DNA from: Flavobacteriales bacterium
GTDB lineage: Bacteria > Bacteroidota > Bacteroidia > Flavobacteriales_F > PHOS-HE28
Assembly: GCA_016705955.1 (NCBI GenBank)
Contig: JADJKO010000017.1
Location: 1 to 24,389, forward strand
Length of the DNA stretch: 24,389 nt
Reading direction: 5' to 3'
Made by a program: the position numbers and the translations under genes. Below are positions 14,217-22,325 of this stretch, piece by piece (within the stretch, counting starts at the first letter, position 1; each line of letters opens with the position of its first letter). Below the pieces are notes generated by a model, which was not told the origin of the DNA, searched no databases, and saw nothing but the letters and a program-made list of their open reading frames with translations.

Positions 14217-15554
14217 ATGCGGATCGGGACCCACATACTCTGCATCGCGCTGCTGGCCTGTACCTCGGCACAGGCGCAGGACCTGGAACTGGTAGGTACG
14301 AGCGCGACCCACGATGTGATCGTGGAAGCCGTGCGACCCGAAGCCCGCGAGGATGGCCCGGTGTTCCGTGCGATCTGGCGCAATGTCCCGAACGGCGCCG
14401 CAGAATTCGAGTTGCTGCGTACGAATGCCGCGCCCGACAAAGTCTCCGTCATGTTGGATCGCTTGATCGAAGCAGGGATCGGTGCCTACCTCGACGCCCG
14501 TGTCCACTTCACCCGCGAAGGGGTGAAGACCGATGTGAGTGCTGCTGCGATGGTCCACGACCTCAACGGCATGATGGCCGCTTGCGTGGATGCCTTGGGT
14601 GTGGATGTGGCCTTCGCGGGATTGTCCGCCTCTACCGCACAGCAGCTCGATCGGTTGGTGCGCATCGATTGGAGCCAAGCACGTTTCGGCGTGGACGGCG
14701 GAGCGGAACAGGACAAGTACCTAGCGATCTATTACTACGTCCGCAGCCAGCGGCAGGAACTGGAGCGACAGGTGCGCGCCGATCTGCTGCCCTTCGCCGC
14801 TGTGGCCACCACCGGTCCCGGGATCGCTTCACCGGGCACCACGGTGCGGATCAACTCCTCATGCGGCACCGTGTTCGATGAGCAGAACTTCCTCTGCGCG
14901 CTGGACCTCCAGCTCGCGGATACCGGAGGCGGTGTACCCGACCCGGAATTGGGCGCGCGGATCATCCGGGCCATGGCCGAACGCGAAGTCCCGCCACCAT
15001 CACCGCCGATCGGGGAGGAAGTGAAAGTGCGCAAACGCGACCGTTGGTTGAAGCGGGAGTTCGATGCGATCAACGAGCGGATCGACAAGATGGACCAGCG
15101 CAAGGAATTGTGGGAGTTGCGCGATCGCATGGATGACATCGAGGACCGATTGACCGGGGTGGAGCTGGATGTGCGCGAAGTGAAGGACCGTGCTCCAGGC
15201 GAGTCGGAGAACCCCATGGCGCGCCTGAGTGAACTGGCCGGTCGCAACATCGCCGTACGCTTCGAGCGGAACAGCACGGCGTTGGAGCCCGATCAGCGCG
15301 TGTTGCTCAACGAGGTCTTCGAGCAGTTGGCACGTGCCCCGGGAGAGAAGGTGTTGATCACCGGCTACACCGACCGCAGCGGCGATGCCGCCACGAATCT
15401 CTGGTTGAGCGAGCAGCGCGCGAAGGCCGTGCGCAACTACCTCATGCAACGGGGCATCAGCCCGGAACGCCTCTTGGTGAACTACTACGGCGACAGCAAG
15501 AGCATGGGACGCGATCCCGACGAGCGCCGCGTGGAGATCGAGTGGATCAAGTGA
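14217..15554 (+). CDS. OmpA-family outer membrane protein
   Basis: ATG 14217 opens a signal peptide (MRIGTHILCIALLACTSAQA) and gives a 445-residue exported protein. The middle ~250 residues are not recognised. At ~280-330 is a charged coiled-coil-like stretch (FDAINERIDKMDQRKELWEL, RDRMDDIEDRLTGVELDVRE). The last ~115 residues are an OmpA C-terminal peptidoglycan-binding domain: IAVRFERNSTALEPDQRVLL, VLITGYTDRSGDAATNLWLS, QRAKAVRNYLMQRGISPERL and DERRVEIEWIK. It likely anchors the outer membrane to peptidoglycan. Upstream in-frame open sequence overlaps the previous gene and is not part of it. It converges with the histidine kinase gene with no spacer: the two stop codons touch at 15554/15555. 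Confidence 0.85.
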   Translation: MRIGTHILCIALLACTSAQAQDLELVGTSATHDVIVEAVRPEAREDGPVFRAIWRNVPNGAAEFELLRTNAAPDKVSVMLDRLIEAGIGAYLDARVHFTREGVKTDVSAAAMVHDLNGMMAACVDALGVDVAFAGLSASTAQQLDRLVRIDWSQARFGVDGGAEQDKYLAIYYYVRSQRQELERQVRADLLPFAAVATTGPGIASPGTTVRINSSCGTVFDEQNFLCALDLQLADTGGGVPDPELGARIIRAMAEREVPPPSPPIGEEVKVRKRDRWLKREFDAINERIDKMDQRKELWELRDRMDDIEDRLTGVELDVREVKDRAPGESENPMARLSELAGRNIAVRFERNSTALEPDQRVLLNEVFEQLARAPGEKVLITGYTDRSGDAATNLWLSEQRAKAVRNYLMQRGISPERLLVNYYGDSKSMGRDPDERRVEIEWIK

Positions 15555-17318
15555 TCAGGTCCGATCCAGATCCTCGGGCGCATCATCAGGCACGGTGATC
15601 CCTGGATCCGGCAGTCCGCGCTTCATCCGGAAGAGGACCTCGAAGGTGACGCCACCTTGATCAAGAACGTGGAAGCTGCCATCGAGCTGGTCGGCGAGTG
15701 CTTCCACGATCTCCAATCCCAATTTCCCCGGACCCGTCTTGTAGCCGTCGCGAAGCGCAACCCCGTTGTTGCGGACCACCAGCCGGTGCAGATCACCCTC
15801 CACGGTGCTGGTGATCACATCCACATGACCTCCCGTGGCGTACGGGAACGCATGCCGGAATGCATTGTCCACCAGTTCACAGACGATGATCCCCAATTCG
15901 ATGGCCGTATCCTGGTCGCACTTCAGTCCACCGGATTCCACGGCCACGCTCACGGTATTCTTCCGCTCCGGGTTCAACTCCATTAGCGCTTCCACCAGTT
16001 GGGTGAGGAAGAGCTTGAGGTCCACGTTGCGGAGGTCGGCCAGCCCGTACAACTTGTGGTGTACCAACGCGATGGTGTCGATACGGCGTTTGCCACGGAG
16101 GAATTCATCACGCGCAGGTCCGTCCTCCTGCGTGGCGGCTTGCAGGTTCAACAAGCTGCTCACCACTTGCAGGTTGTTCTTCACCCGGTGGTGGACCTCA
16201 CGACCCAATACGTCACGTTCGCCCAAGGCCTTTTCGAGTTTCCGTGTGAGTTGCCGGTCGTGCTTTTCCAATTTCCGCACCTGCGCACGGCGCACCCCGC
16301 CGCGCCACCACAACAGGAGCAACAACACGGCGGTCACCGTGATCACGCCCACAGCGATCCAATGTTGGGTGCGTTCCGGCGCGGTCCATCCGATCAACGG
16401 CGTCGTATCGATCACCAGGCACGCGTGCAGGTTGAGCCCGTTGAGCAGGTAGGACTCCACCTGCACCGCGTGGTGGCCCGATGCCAGATCGAAGAAGCGC
16501 GTCGCCGGATCGGCAAGCCATTTCATTCGGGCCTCTGCCAATGCCGCGATCATCGGGTCGTCGGCCTCATTCCTGTAGTTGAAGACGATACGTCCATCGT
16601 TGGTGAGCAGCAGTAGTCCGTGTTCTGCCGTGGAAGAGGCCCGCGAATCGAGGGTGTTCGAACGGTCCGGCTGCACATCGAACATCAGTACGCGGAAGGG
16701 GTCATTGATCCGGTGACTTCGCACCAGCGTGGCGACCTGCAGCACCGTGCTGCTCGTATCCGCCGATTCACGCATGCTCCACGCGGGACCGTCCTGCGCA
16801 TTCTCCAAGGCCTTGCCGAACCACGTGCGCTGGCGTGGATCATAACTCGCATCCCAAGACCACGGAGCGACCACGGTATCCATCGTGCCATCCGCACTCA
16901 ACCGGAAGGCCTGCGGCAAGGAGTCCTTGCTGCCTTCGTGTGTGAGGACAAGGAAGAAGGTGCTGTCCGTGCGGAATAGCGCGGACTCATTCCCACGTTC
17001 GTCCGCCAAGCGGATGGAACGGATGGCCCAATGGGAGTTCAGCAACGCATCCCACCGGTCCTGCACCGATGAGATCGCGAAGGTGTCCACACGCGGGATC
17101 GCGGCAGCCTCTTCAAGCAGGTCCTCGTTCCATTCATGGAACATGACATCCAGCCGGACGCGGAGCATCTGCTGGGTACGGACCAACGCGAGGGTAGTGA
17201 TCTCGTTCTGCCGCAAGCGCAACCAGACCTCCTGACGCGCCAGCAGGATACCCGCGCCGATCATCACCAACAACAGGGCGATGGGCAGGATGCGATCGAT
17301 GGCTCGTGATCGGATCAT
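15555..17318 (-). CDS. HisKA_2/HWE-type sensor histidine kinase
   Basis: The start is ATG 17316-17318 (MIRSRAIDRILPIALLLVMI), which overlaps the lipoprotein stop as ATGA; an upstream TTG at 17324 is less likely. The 587-residue protein has a transmembrane segment at ~9-27, an extracytoplasmic Cache-like sensor (~30-315, with WSWDASYDPRQRTWFGKAL), a second segment at ~318-338 (WIAVGVITVTAVLLLLLWW), a short coiled coil and the kinase core. The phospho-acceptor box is REVHHRVKNNLQVVSSLLNL (His ~376), typical of HisKA_2; the ATP-binding N box is ELVDNAFRHAF and a glycine box is GKLGLEIVEALADQL. No response regulator is in the window, so the partner lies elsewhere. The signal sensed is unknown. 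Confidence 0.88.
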   Translation of the reverse strand: MIRSRAIDRILPIALLLVMIGAGILLARQEVWLRLRQNEITTLALVRTQQMLRVRLDVMFHEWNEDLLEEAAAIPRVDTFAISSVQDRWDALLNSHWAIRSIRLADERGNESALFRTDSTFFLVLTHEGSKDSLPQAFRLSADGTMDTVVAPWSWDASYDPRQRTWFGKALENAQDGPAWSMRESADTSSTVLQVATLVRSHRINDPFRVLMFDVQPDRSNTLDSRASSTAEHGLLLLTNDGRIVFNYRNEADDPMIAALAEARMKWLADPATRFFDLASGHHAVQVESYLLNGLNLHACLVIDTTPLIGWTAPERTQHWIAVGVITVTAVLLLLLWWRGGVRRAQVRKLEKHDRQLTRKLEKALGERDVLGREVHHRVKNNLQVVSSLLNLQAATQEDGPARDEFLRGKRRIDTIALVHHKLYGLADLRNVDLKLFLTQLVEALMELNPERKNTVSVAVESGGLKCDQDTAIELGIIVCELVDNAFRHAFPYATGGHVDVITSTVEGDLHRLVVRNNGVALRDGYKTGPGKLGLEIVEALADQLDGSFHVLDQGGVTFEVLFRMKRGLPDPGITVPDDAPEDLDRT

Positions 17319-17695
17319 GGGCAACCCTGGTCCGTGGCCTTGGTGCGTGTCACGTCGATCTCCGCGCTACCGTCCTTGATCTGTTCGGTGGTCACGCGCT
17401 GCGGAATGAAATAAATGCCGTTCAGCTTTCCGACCATCAACTTCCCCACGGGCAAGCAGGTGTCGGCCTCGAAGGTCTCCACGGTCCGTCCTTGGTAGTA
17501 CAGGTCGATCGCGAGTTCCACATGCTTGTCCGTGGTGCCGGTGTTCTTCATCCGCAGCAACAACTCACTGGGTTTTCCTGTTGGATGGTTCCAAGCGTAG
17601 GCGATCTCCACGCCATCATGTGTGCCTTTGGAAACGTAGTGCGGCATCGCGCAGGATGCCAGCAAGAGGATCGGGAAAAGAACGGAGGCTTTCAT
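17315..17695 (-). CDS. Small lipoprotein, unknown
   Basis: The 126-residue product starts MKASVLFPILLLASCAMPHY: a lipoprotein signal peptide with lipobox LASC, so Cys15 is expected to be lipidated after cleavage by LspA. The mature part is strand-rich (GVEIAYAWNHPTGKPSELLL, RMKNTGTTDKHVELAIDLYY, GRTVETFEADTCLPVGKLMV), like a small immunoglobulin-type or YcfL-like fold with a 'relative-to-norm' DUF style, and ends with a Cys that could pair with the internal Cys. I cannot name the family. It overlaps the threonine aldolase stop and the kinase start by ATGA on both sides, so it may be functionally linked to the sensor kinase. Confidence 0.75.
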   Translation of the reverse strand: MKASVLFPILLLASCAMPHYVSKGTHDGVEIAYAWNHPTGKPSELLLRMKNTGTTDKHVELAIDLYYQGRTVETFEADTCLPVGKLMVGKLNGIYFIPQRVTTEQIKDGSAEIDVTRTKATDQGCP

Positions 17696-18711
17696 GCTGG
17701 AATACGCTGCAAGGCTTGGGTGGTCCGCGCCAGCTCCTCGTCGTTGAAGTCAAGGTGCGTGACCATGCGGATCTGGTGCGGGCCGATGGCCATGGCAAGA
17801 ATACCGTGCTCCTTCAGCTTCATGCAGAAGGCGGACGCGTTCTGTAATATGGAGAAGATGACGATGTTGGTTTCCACAGGCATCATCTCCGTTAGGTCGG
17901 GGCGCTGCTGAAGGGCTTCGCCCAAAGCGCGTGCGCGTGCATGATCATCCTTCAACCGTTCCACGTGGTGATCCAGCGCGTAAAGTCCAGCTGCAGCAAG
18001 GATCCCTGCCTGGCGCATACCGCCACCCAAGCGTTTGCGCACGCGCCGCGCCCGGGCGATCATATCGGCGGTGCCGATGAGGACGGAACCGACCGGTGCT
18101 CCCAACCCTTTGCTCAGGCAGATCGAGATCGTGTCGAACCACTCGCCCCAGGACTCGGGATGTTCACCTGTTATGGCCAGCGCGTTGAAGATCCGGGCCC
18201 CATCCATGTGAAGCGCCAATCCGTGCTTTCCGCATACGGTGGCGATCCGATCGACCTCTTTCAGATCCCACACTGCACCACCACCGCGGTTGCATGTGTT
18301 CTCGATGTTCACCAAGCTGGTGTTCGCCAGCCATTGCGCTTCGCGCGCGTTGATCGAGGCTTCCACCTGTTCCGCAGTGAACCGCCCACGATCCGTATCG
18401 AGCAGTTTCACGCTGCATCCGCTGGTCGCCATGGTCCCGCCGCCTTCGTATCGGTAGATATGCGCGCCTTCATCGCAGATCACTTCATCGCCCGGCCGCG
18501 TGTGGATGTTCACCGCGATCTGGTTCGCCATGGTGCCGCTGGGACAGAACATGCCGGCTTCCTTTCCGAATAGCGTGGACAGGCGCCGCTCAAGCGCGAT
18601 CACCGTCGGGTCCTCGCCGAAGACATCATCACCCAGTTCCGCGCGCAGCATGGCTTCGCGCATGGCGGGGGTGGGCCGCGTAACGGTATCGGAGCGGAGG
18701 TCGATCGGCAC
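17692..18711 (-). CDS. ltaE: Low-specificity L-threonine aldolase
   Basis: This PLP enzyme cleaves L-threonine and L-allo-threonine to glycine and acetaldehyde in the cytosol. The start is GTG at 18709-18711 (MPIDLRSDTVTRPTPAMREA). The 339-residue protein carries the family signatures: DLRSDTVTRPTPAM, GDDVFGEDPTV, FCPSGTMANQIAVNIHTRPG, NIENTCNRGGG, LHMDGARIFNALA and the PLP lysine in SICLSKGLGAPVGS. The end (PHQIRMVTHLDFNDEEL) is also typical. It heads an operon with the lipoprotein and the sensor kinase, an unusual partner set with no obvious metabolic link. Confidence 0.93.
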   Translation of the reverse strand: MPIDLRSDTVTRPTPAMREAMLRAELGDDVFGEDPTVIALERRLSTLFGKEAGMFCPSGTMANQIAVNIHTRPGDEVICDEGAHIYRYEGGGTMATSGCSVKLLDTDRGRFTAEQVEASINAREAQWLANTSLVNIENTCNRGGGAVWDLKEVDRIATVCGKHGLALHMDGARIFNALAITGEHPESWGEWFDTISICLSKGLGAPVGSVLIGTADMIARARRVRKRLGGGMRQAGILAAAGLYALDHHVERLKDDHARARALGEALQQRPDLTEMMPVETNIVIFSILQNASAFCMKLKEHGILAMAIGPHQIRMVTHLDFNDEELARTTQALQRIPA

Positions 18712-18716
18712 GCGCC

Positions 18717-18743
18717 CAAGATAATGGGGTCAGCGCACCACAA
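18717..18743 (-). promoter_or_regulatory. Predicted promoter of the ltaE operon
   Basis: On the minus strand TTG (18741-18743) is followed after about 17 bases by TATCTTGG (18717-18724), one mismatch from TAnnTTTG. The GTG start lies 5 bases further, implying a very short or absent leader, as at hpt and the Kelch gene. Confidence 0.45.
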
Positions 18744-18750
18744 CAGGATC

Positions 18751-19137
18751 TCAGTGCAGGTGTTTGTGCAGTTCGATCAGCAGCGGCAGTTCCGCCTTGC
18801 CCACACCGTGGAAGGCATGCGCCACGGCATCCGCACAACGATAGATCAATTCCTTTCGCTTCACGGACAGGTCCGCCTTGTGCCGCGACATGTAGGCGAT
18901 GAAGGAATCGAAGGCGCCATCCACATCGGCACCGCGATCGGCCAGCACATCGAACTCGAACTCCGTGATGAACGCCTGATCCGTTCCGAAGTGATCCGTG
19001 GTCACTTCTTGAGGGACCAATTGCTCGGCCACCACCTTCTTCAACACCGCCACCTCCTTGGCGGCGATCCTTCCATCCGCAGCAGCGATGGCATACAACA
19101 AGCGACCGAGTTCCTTGTAGAATAGTTGAGCTTCCAT
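18751..19137 (-). CDS. TerB-like domain protein
   Basis: The 128-residue product opens MEAQLFYKELGRLLYAIAAA, followed by DGRIAAKEVAVLKKVV. The acidic aDG.i..kE pattern in an all-helical N-terminal half is that of TerB-like (tellurite-resistance B) domains, which bind metal and act with membrane partners in stress responses. The second half (DGAFDSFIAYMSRHKADLSV, KRKELIYRCADAVAHAFHGV) continues as helices. No other ter genes are nearby, so a tellurite role should not be assumed. It has no signal peptide. It is in the same direction as ltaE, 39 bases upstream of that gene's start. On the minus strand GAACTTCG with a TTG 20 bases earlier lies just before its ATG as a weak promoter candidate. Confidence 0.7.
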   Translation of the reverse strand: MEAQLFYKELGRLLYAIAAADGRIAAKEVAVLKKVVAEQLVPQEVTTDHFGTDQAFITEFEFDVLADRGADVDGAFDSFIAYMSRHKADLSVKRKELIYRCADAVAHAFHGVGKAELPLLIELHKHLH

Positions 19138-19185
19138 GATGACCCGAAGTTCGGCATCACGGAGGGGAACTTCAACTGATCGAGA

Positions 19186-19827
19186 TCATTTCTTCCGGCA
19201 GATGAGCACGCCATCACGGATGGGCACCATGACCTGCTCCACACGCGGATCGGCCAAAACCTTTTGGCTGTACGCCGCCAGTGCGGCAGTGGCCTCGTCC
19301 TGTTCCGCCTTCTGGAGCAACACCTTACCACTCCAGAGCACATTGTCCGCGATGATCAACCCGCCGGGGCGCACCTTATCGATCACGGCATCGAAGTAGT
19401 TGGAATAGTTCTGTTTGTCCGCATCGATGAACACCAGATCGAACGGCGCGGGGATCGTCGGGATCACTTCCAGCGCCGGGCGATGGTGCATGGTGATCCG
19501 GTCCAGCATCCCGGCCTTCTCGATGTAGCGATGCACCATTTCCGGCAGGTAGGGGTCGATGTCGATCGTGTGCAACATGCCGCCTGGTGCCAAGCCTTCC
19601 GCAAGGCACAGCGCGCTGTAGCCGGTGAAGGTGCCGATCTCCACGATCGTGCGCGGCTTCACCAGATGACTGAGCATGCTGAGGAAGCGCCCTTGCAGAT
19701 GCCCGCTGATCATCATGGGCATGTGTACCATGTCGTACGTCTCGGCGGCGAGCTCTTTCAGGTACCAAGGCTCCTCGCCGCTGTTCGTTTCGCAGTATGC
19801 GTCGAGTGCGGGGTCGATGAACTGCAT
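19186..19827 (-). CDS. O-methyltransferase (Methyltransf_3 family)
   Basis: The 213-residue cytosolic enzyme transfers a methyl group from S-adenosylmethionine to a hydroxyl group, as in the caffeoyl-CoA/catechol O-methyltransferase-like family of bacteria. Motifs are: KPRTIVEIGTFTGYSALCLA (AdoMet glycine motif), MLHTIDIDPYLPEMVHRYIE (acidic ribose-binding end), FDLVFIDADKQNYSNYFDAV (metal-binding DADK), and GGLIIADNVLWSGKV (second metal pair DN). These supply all expected metal and cofactor ligands, so it looks active. The true acceptor is not known. Its ATG overlaps the Kelch gene's TGA by one base (TGATG), so the two are coupled. Confidence 0.92.
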   Translation of the reverse strand: MQFIDPALDAYCETNSGEEPWYLKELAAETYDMVHMPMMISGHLQGRFLSMLSHLVKPRTIVEIGTFTGYSALCLAEGLAPGGMLHTIDIDPYLPEMVHRYIEKAGMLDRITMHHRPALEVIPTIPAPFDLVFIDADKQNYSNYFDAVIDKVRPGGLIIADNVLWSGKVLLQKAEQDEATAALAAYSQKVLADPRVEQVMVPIRDGVLICRKK

Positions 19828-21023
19828 CAGGGGAGTTTGAAAAAGCGGGCGGTCCTGATCCGATCAGCGGAGCGCACACTGATCACATAGGAACCAGCTG
19901 CGAGTGCTTCGACGTTGAGTGATCCATTCGCAGGTAGCGATCGCTCCGCTACTAGTTGTCCGCTCGCATCGAAGATGGTGACGCACGATCCAGCGAAGCT
20001 CTGGTCGGTGGTAATTTGGATCAGATCGTTCGCCGGGTTGGGGAAGAGCGAAAGAAATGCCCCACTTGGTTCATCGATTCCAGTAGCCGGGCAAAGAGAA
20101 AACCAATCTTTGTGTCGCTCATTACCATCATACCCCATCCCGAAGAAATAGCACGGGAAACCTGTACAAGGAAGTGTGTGCAGCAGGACGCCGCTTCTTC
20201 GGGGGCCAACGAAGTCGTATTGCCAAGGCACCCAGGAATCCGACTGGCTGATATACTGGAATCCATCAGAACGGGTTGCTCCCGCCCCATCCACCCCGCA
20301 GAAGTTGACTACCCCTTGTCCAAAGGACAACGCCGATGCAGAATAACGTGCATCCGGTAGTGGTGCCAACTCCAGCCAGAGGTCGTTGTCGCTATCGTAG
20401 CGCCACGATTCATCCAAGGGGTTGTAGTCTGCGTTGGCACCTCCGAATAGGTAATTGTATTGTCCCAAGTTGCAAGATGCCGCGCGATGACGGCCGATCC
20501 CTGGTACACTTGATCGCAGGGTCCACTCATCACCCTGCAGATCATACTCCCACAACTCGTTGGTCGCGCTGCCGTCAACAAACAAGCCCGCGACGATAAA
20601 CAGCTCGTTATAGTTTCCGAAGGCTGAACAAGCATAACGACCAGGCGCGGGTAACGGTGCCCGCGATTCCCATTGGCCGCTGGTAAAGGAGTAGAACCAG
20701 AGTTCGTTCAACGGCCCAGTGGCATCGAGCCCGCCGAATAGAAATCCGCCCTCCGTGGTCGTATGAGATGCGCAGTATTGCCGTGGCGACGCGGGCAGCG
20801 CGGCAATCGATTCCCATGACCCGTCGGATACATCGAAGCGCCACCAGTCGTTCGTCAACGACCACCCGACTTCCATACCTGTTCCCACGTATGCGTAGCA
20901 CTCGTAACCGAACGATGCCGCATCATCCCTTGCTGTCCCCGGAAAGTCCGGCAATTGTTGCCAGGTCTGCGCCGATACGAACAGCGGAATACCCAGCAGG
21001 AAAGGGATGCATGCGCGCTTCAT
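19827..21023 (-). CDS. Secreted Kelch-repeat protein with T9SS sorting domain
   Basis: ATG 21021-21023 (MKRACIPFLLGIPLFVSAQT) is preferred to the in-frame codon at 21056 because it gives a clean signal peptide and lies 5 bases after a perfect TAACTTTG box. The 398-residue protein has about five Kelch-like blades with repeated motifs such as NDWWRFDVSDGSWESIAALP, NELWFYSFTSGQWESRAPLP and NELWEYDLQGDEWTLRSSVP, so a beta-propeller is expected. The last ~75 residues form a type A T9SS sorting domain: SLFPNPANDLIQITTDQSF, VTIFDASGQLVAERSLPANG, and ending RTARFFKLP. It would be exported by Sec, then moved across the outer membrane by type IX secretion. The ligand is unknown. Confidence 0.9.
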   Translation of the reverse strand: MKRACIPFLLGIPLFVSAQTWQQLPDFPGTARDDAASFGYECYAYVGTGMEVGWSLTNDWWRFDVSDGSWESIAALPASPRQYCASHTTTEGGFLFGGLDATGPLNELWFYSFTSGQWESRAPLPAPGRYACSAFGNYNELFIVAGLFVDGSATNELWEYDLQGDEWTLRSSVPGIGRHRAASCNLGQYNYLFGGANADYNPLDESWRYDSDNDLWLELAPLPDARYSASALSFGQGVVNFCGVDGAGATRSDGFQYISQSDSWVPWQYDFVGPRRSGVLLHTLPCTGFPCYFFGMGYDGNERHKDWFSLCPATGIDEPSGAFLSLFPNPANDLIQITTDQSFAGSCVTIFDASGQLVAERSLPANGSLNVEALAAGSYVISVRSADRIRTARFFKLP

Positions 21024-21028
21024 GTCCC

Positions 21029-21036
21029 CAAAGTTA
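21029..21036 (-). promoter_or_regulatory. Predicted -7 box of the Kelch/T9SS gene
   Basis: TAACTTTG on the minus strand is an exact match to TAnnTTTG and lies 5 bases before the ATG at 21023, which supports that start. No TTG is found at the usual -33 distance. Confidence 0.55.
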
Positions 21037-21151
21037 TTCGTGAAGAGTTCGGCCATGTCGGGATGCGTGATCGGAAATCGGACCTTCGCGAACCCATACC
21101 GGGTTCCGGCGTTCTAGAACGGCCTTCCCAATGCGATCATTGTCCTGACGA

Positions 21152-22276
21152 ATGCTCAAGCGACGACTTACCATCATTCTCGGCCTGTTGCTCATCGTGG
21201 GCGGGGTAGCCACCTGCAAGAAACTCACGTCCAGCAAGGCCAGCACGGAGCGGAATGCAGGCGCTGTCGGTGCGCGCGCAGTGCGGACGCTCACCGTATC
21301 GAACGGCCCGGTGCAGGTGCGCATCCCGATCACCGGACGGCTGCGTGCAACGGACAGGATGTTGATCAATGCGGAGGTCGGAGGCACCCTCTTGCGCACC
21401 GGGAACACCTTTCGCGAGGGTGTCACTTTCCGCAAGGGTGAAGTGCTGTTCCGCATCGACGACGGAGAAGTGCGCGCGCAGATCACCGCACAGCAAAGCG
21501 CTTTCCTACGCACGCTCGTGCAACTCATTCCGGATCTCCGCTTCGATCTGCCCAACAGCGCAGCGAAGTGGGAGGCGTATCTGAAGAGCGTTCCGGTCGA
21601 GGGTCAACTGCCGCCGATCCCGAAACTCGACAACGAGCAGGAGCGCAACTACCTCGCGGGGCGCGGCGTGCTGGACCAGTACTACGGCATCCGCGCGGTT
21701 TACGAGCGCTTGGGCAAGTACGTTGTCACCGCACCGTTCGATGGTGTGGTGACCAATGCCGCCGTGGAAGCGGGGACGATCGTTACGCCGGGCACGCGGC
21801 TCGGAGAGTTCATCGACCCCACCTCCTTGGAATTGGAAACAGCCATAGGAGCGGGCGAGTTGGCCTTCGTGAAAGTCGGAGACACGCTGCGACTGTCCAG
21901 TACCGAAATGCCCGGTACTTGGACCGGTCGCATCATCCGGATCGGTGAAAGCATCGATGCGAATACGCAAACCGTGAAGGTCTTCGTGAAGGTCGCGGGC
22001 AAGGACCAACGTGACGGACAATACCTCAGCGGGGTGATCGAGGCGGGTATGATGGACAGCGCATTCACCGTTCCGAGAAGCGCGTTACTACCGGAAGGTG
22101 GTTTGTACACTGTAAAGGACTCGATCCTGGCCATCGCGCCGGTAGAGGTCCTTCACCAAGGCGTGGAGCAGGCCGTAGTTCGCGGACTCGCGAACGGCCA
22201 AATGGTCGTGACCGATCGCATGAGCGGTGCTTACGAGGGTCTTCGTGTGGCACCCGTAGCCCCCGCCAACCGATGA
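21152..22276 (+). CDS. RND efflux periplasmic adaptor (membrane fusion protein)
   Basis: The 374-residue protein starts MLKRRLTIILGLLLIVGGVA with an N-terminal membrane anchor; Cys22 follows VAT rather than a good lipobox, so anchoring by helix is more likely than lipidation. It shows the barrel-sandwich halves VQVRIPITGRLRATDRMLIN and YVVTAPFDGVVTNAAVEAGT, a short helical hairpin between them (QSAFLRTLVQLIPDLRFDLP ... YYGIRAVYERL), then the beta-barrel LELETAIGAGELAFVKVGDT and a membrane-proximal end. Such adaptors link an inner-membrane RND pump to an outer-membrane channel. The hairpin is shorter than in AcrA. The permease gene follows at a 40-50 base gap, so they form one operon; the outer membrane factor is not in the window. 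Confidence 0.92.
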   Translation: MLKRRLTIILGLLLIVGGVATCKKLTSSKASTERNAGAVGARAVRTLTVSNGPVQVRIPITGRLRATDRMLINAEVGGTLLRTGNTFREGVTFRKGEVLFRIDDGEVRAQITAQQSAFLRTLVQLIPDLRFDLPNSAAKWEAYLKSVPVEGQLPPIPKLDNEQERNYLAGRGVLDQYYGIRAVYERLGKYVVTAPFDGVVTNAAVEAGTIVTPGTRLGEFIDPTSLELETAIGAGELAFVKVGDTLRLSSTEMPGTWTGRIIRIGESIDANTQTVKVFVKVAGKDQRDGQYLSGVIEAGMMDSAFTVPRSALLPEGGLYTVKDSILAIAPVEVLHQGVEQAVVRGLANGQMVVTDRMSGAYEGLRVAPVAPANR

Positions 22277-22325
22277 ACACGTGTTCCATGTTGAGCGGGA
22301 GGAACGGAGTTGATCAGTGCGCTTC

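Noticed and set aside
15835..16616. Long plus-strand readings opposite the histidine kinase gene
   Set aside because: They are shadows of the kinase, whose motifs (HHRVKNN, ELVDNAFRHAF) are unambiguous on the minus strand.
18751..19137. Tellurite resistance locus
   Set aside because: Only one TerB-like gene is present, without terC, terD or terZ-type partners.
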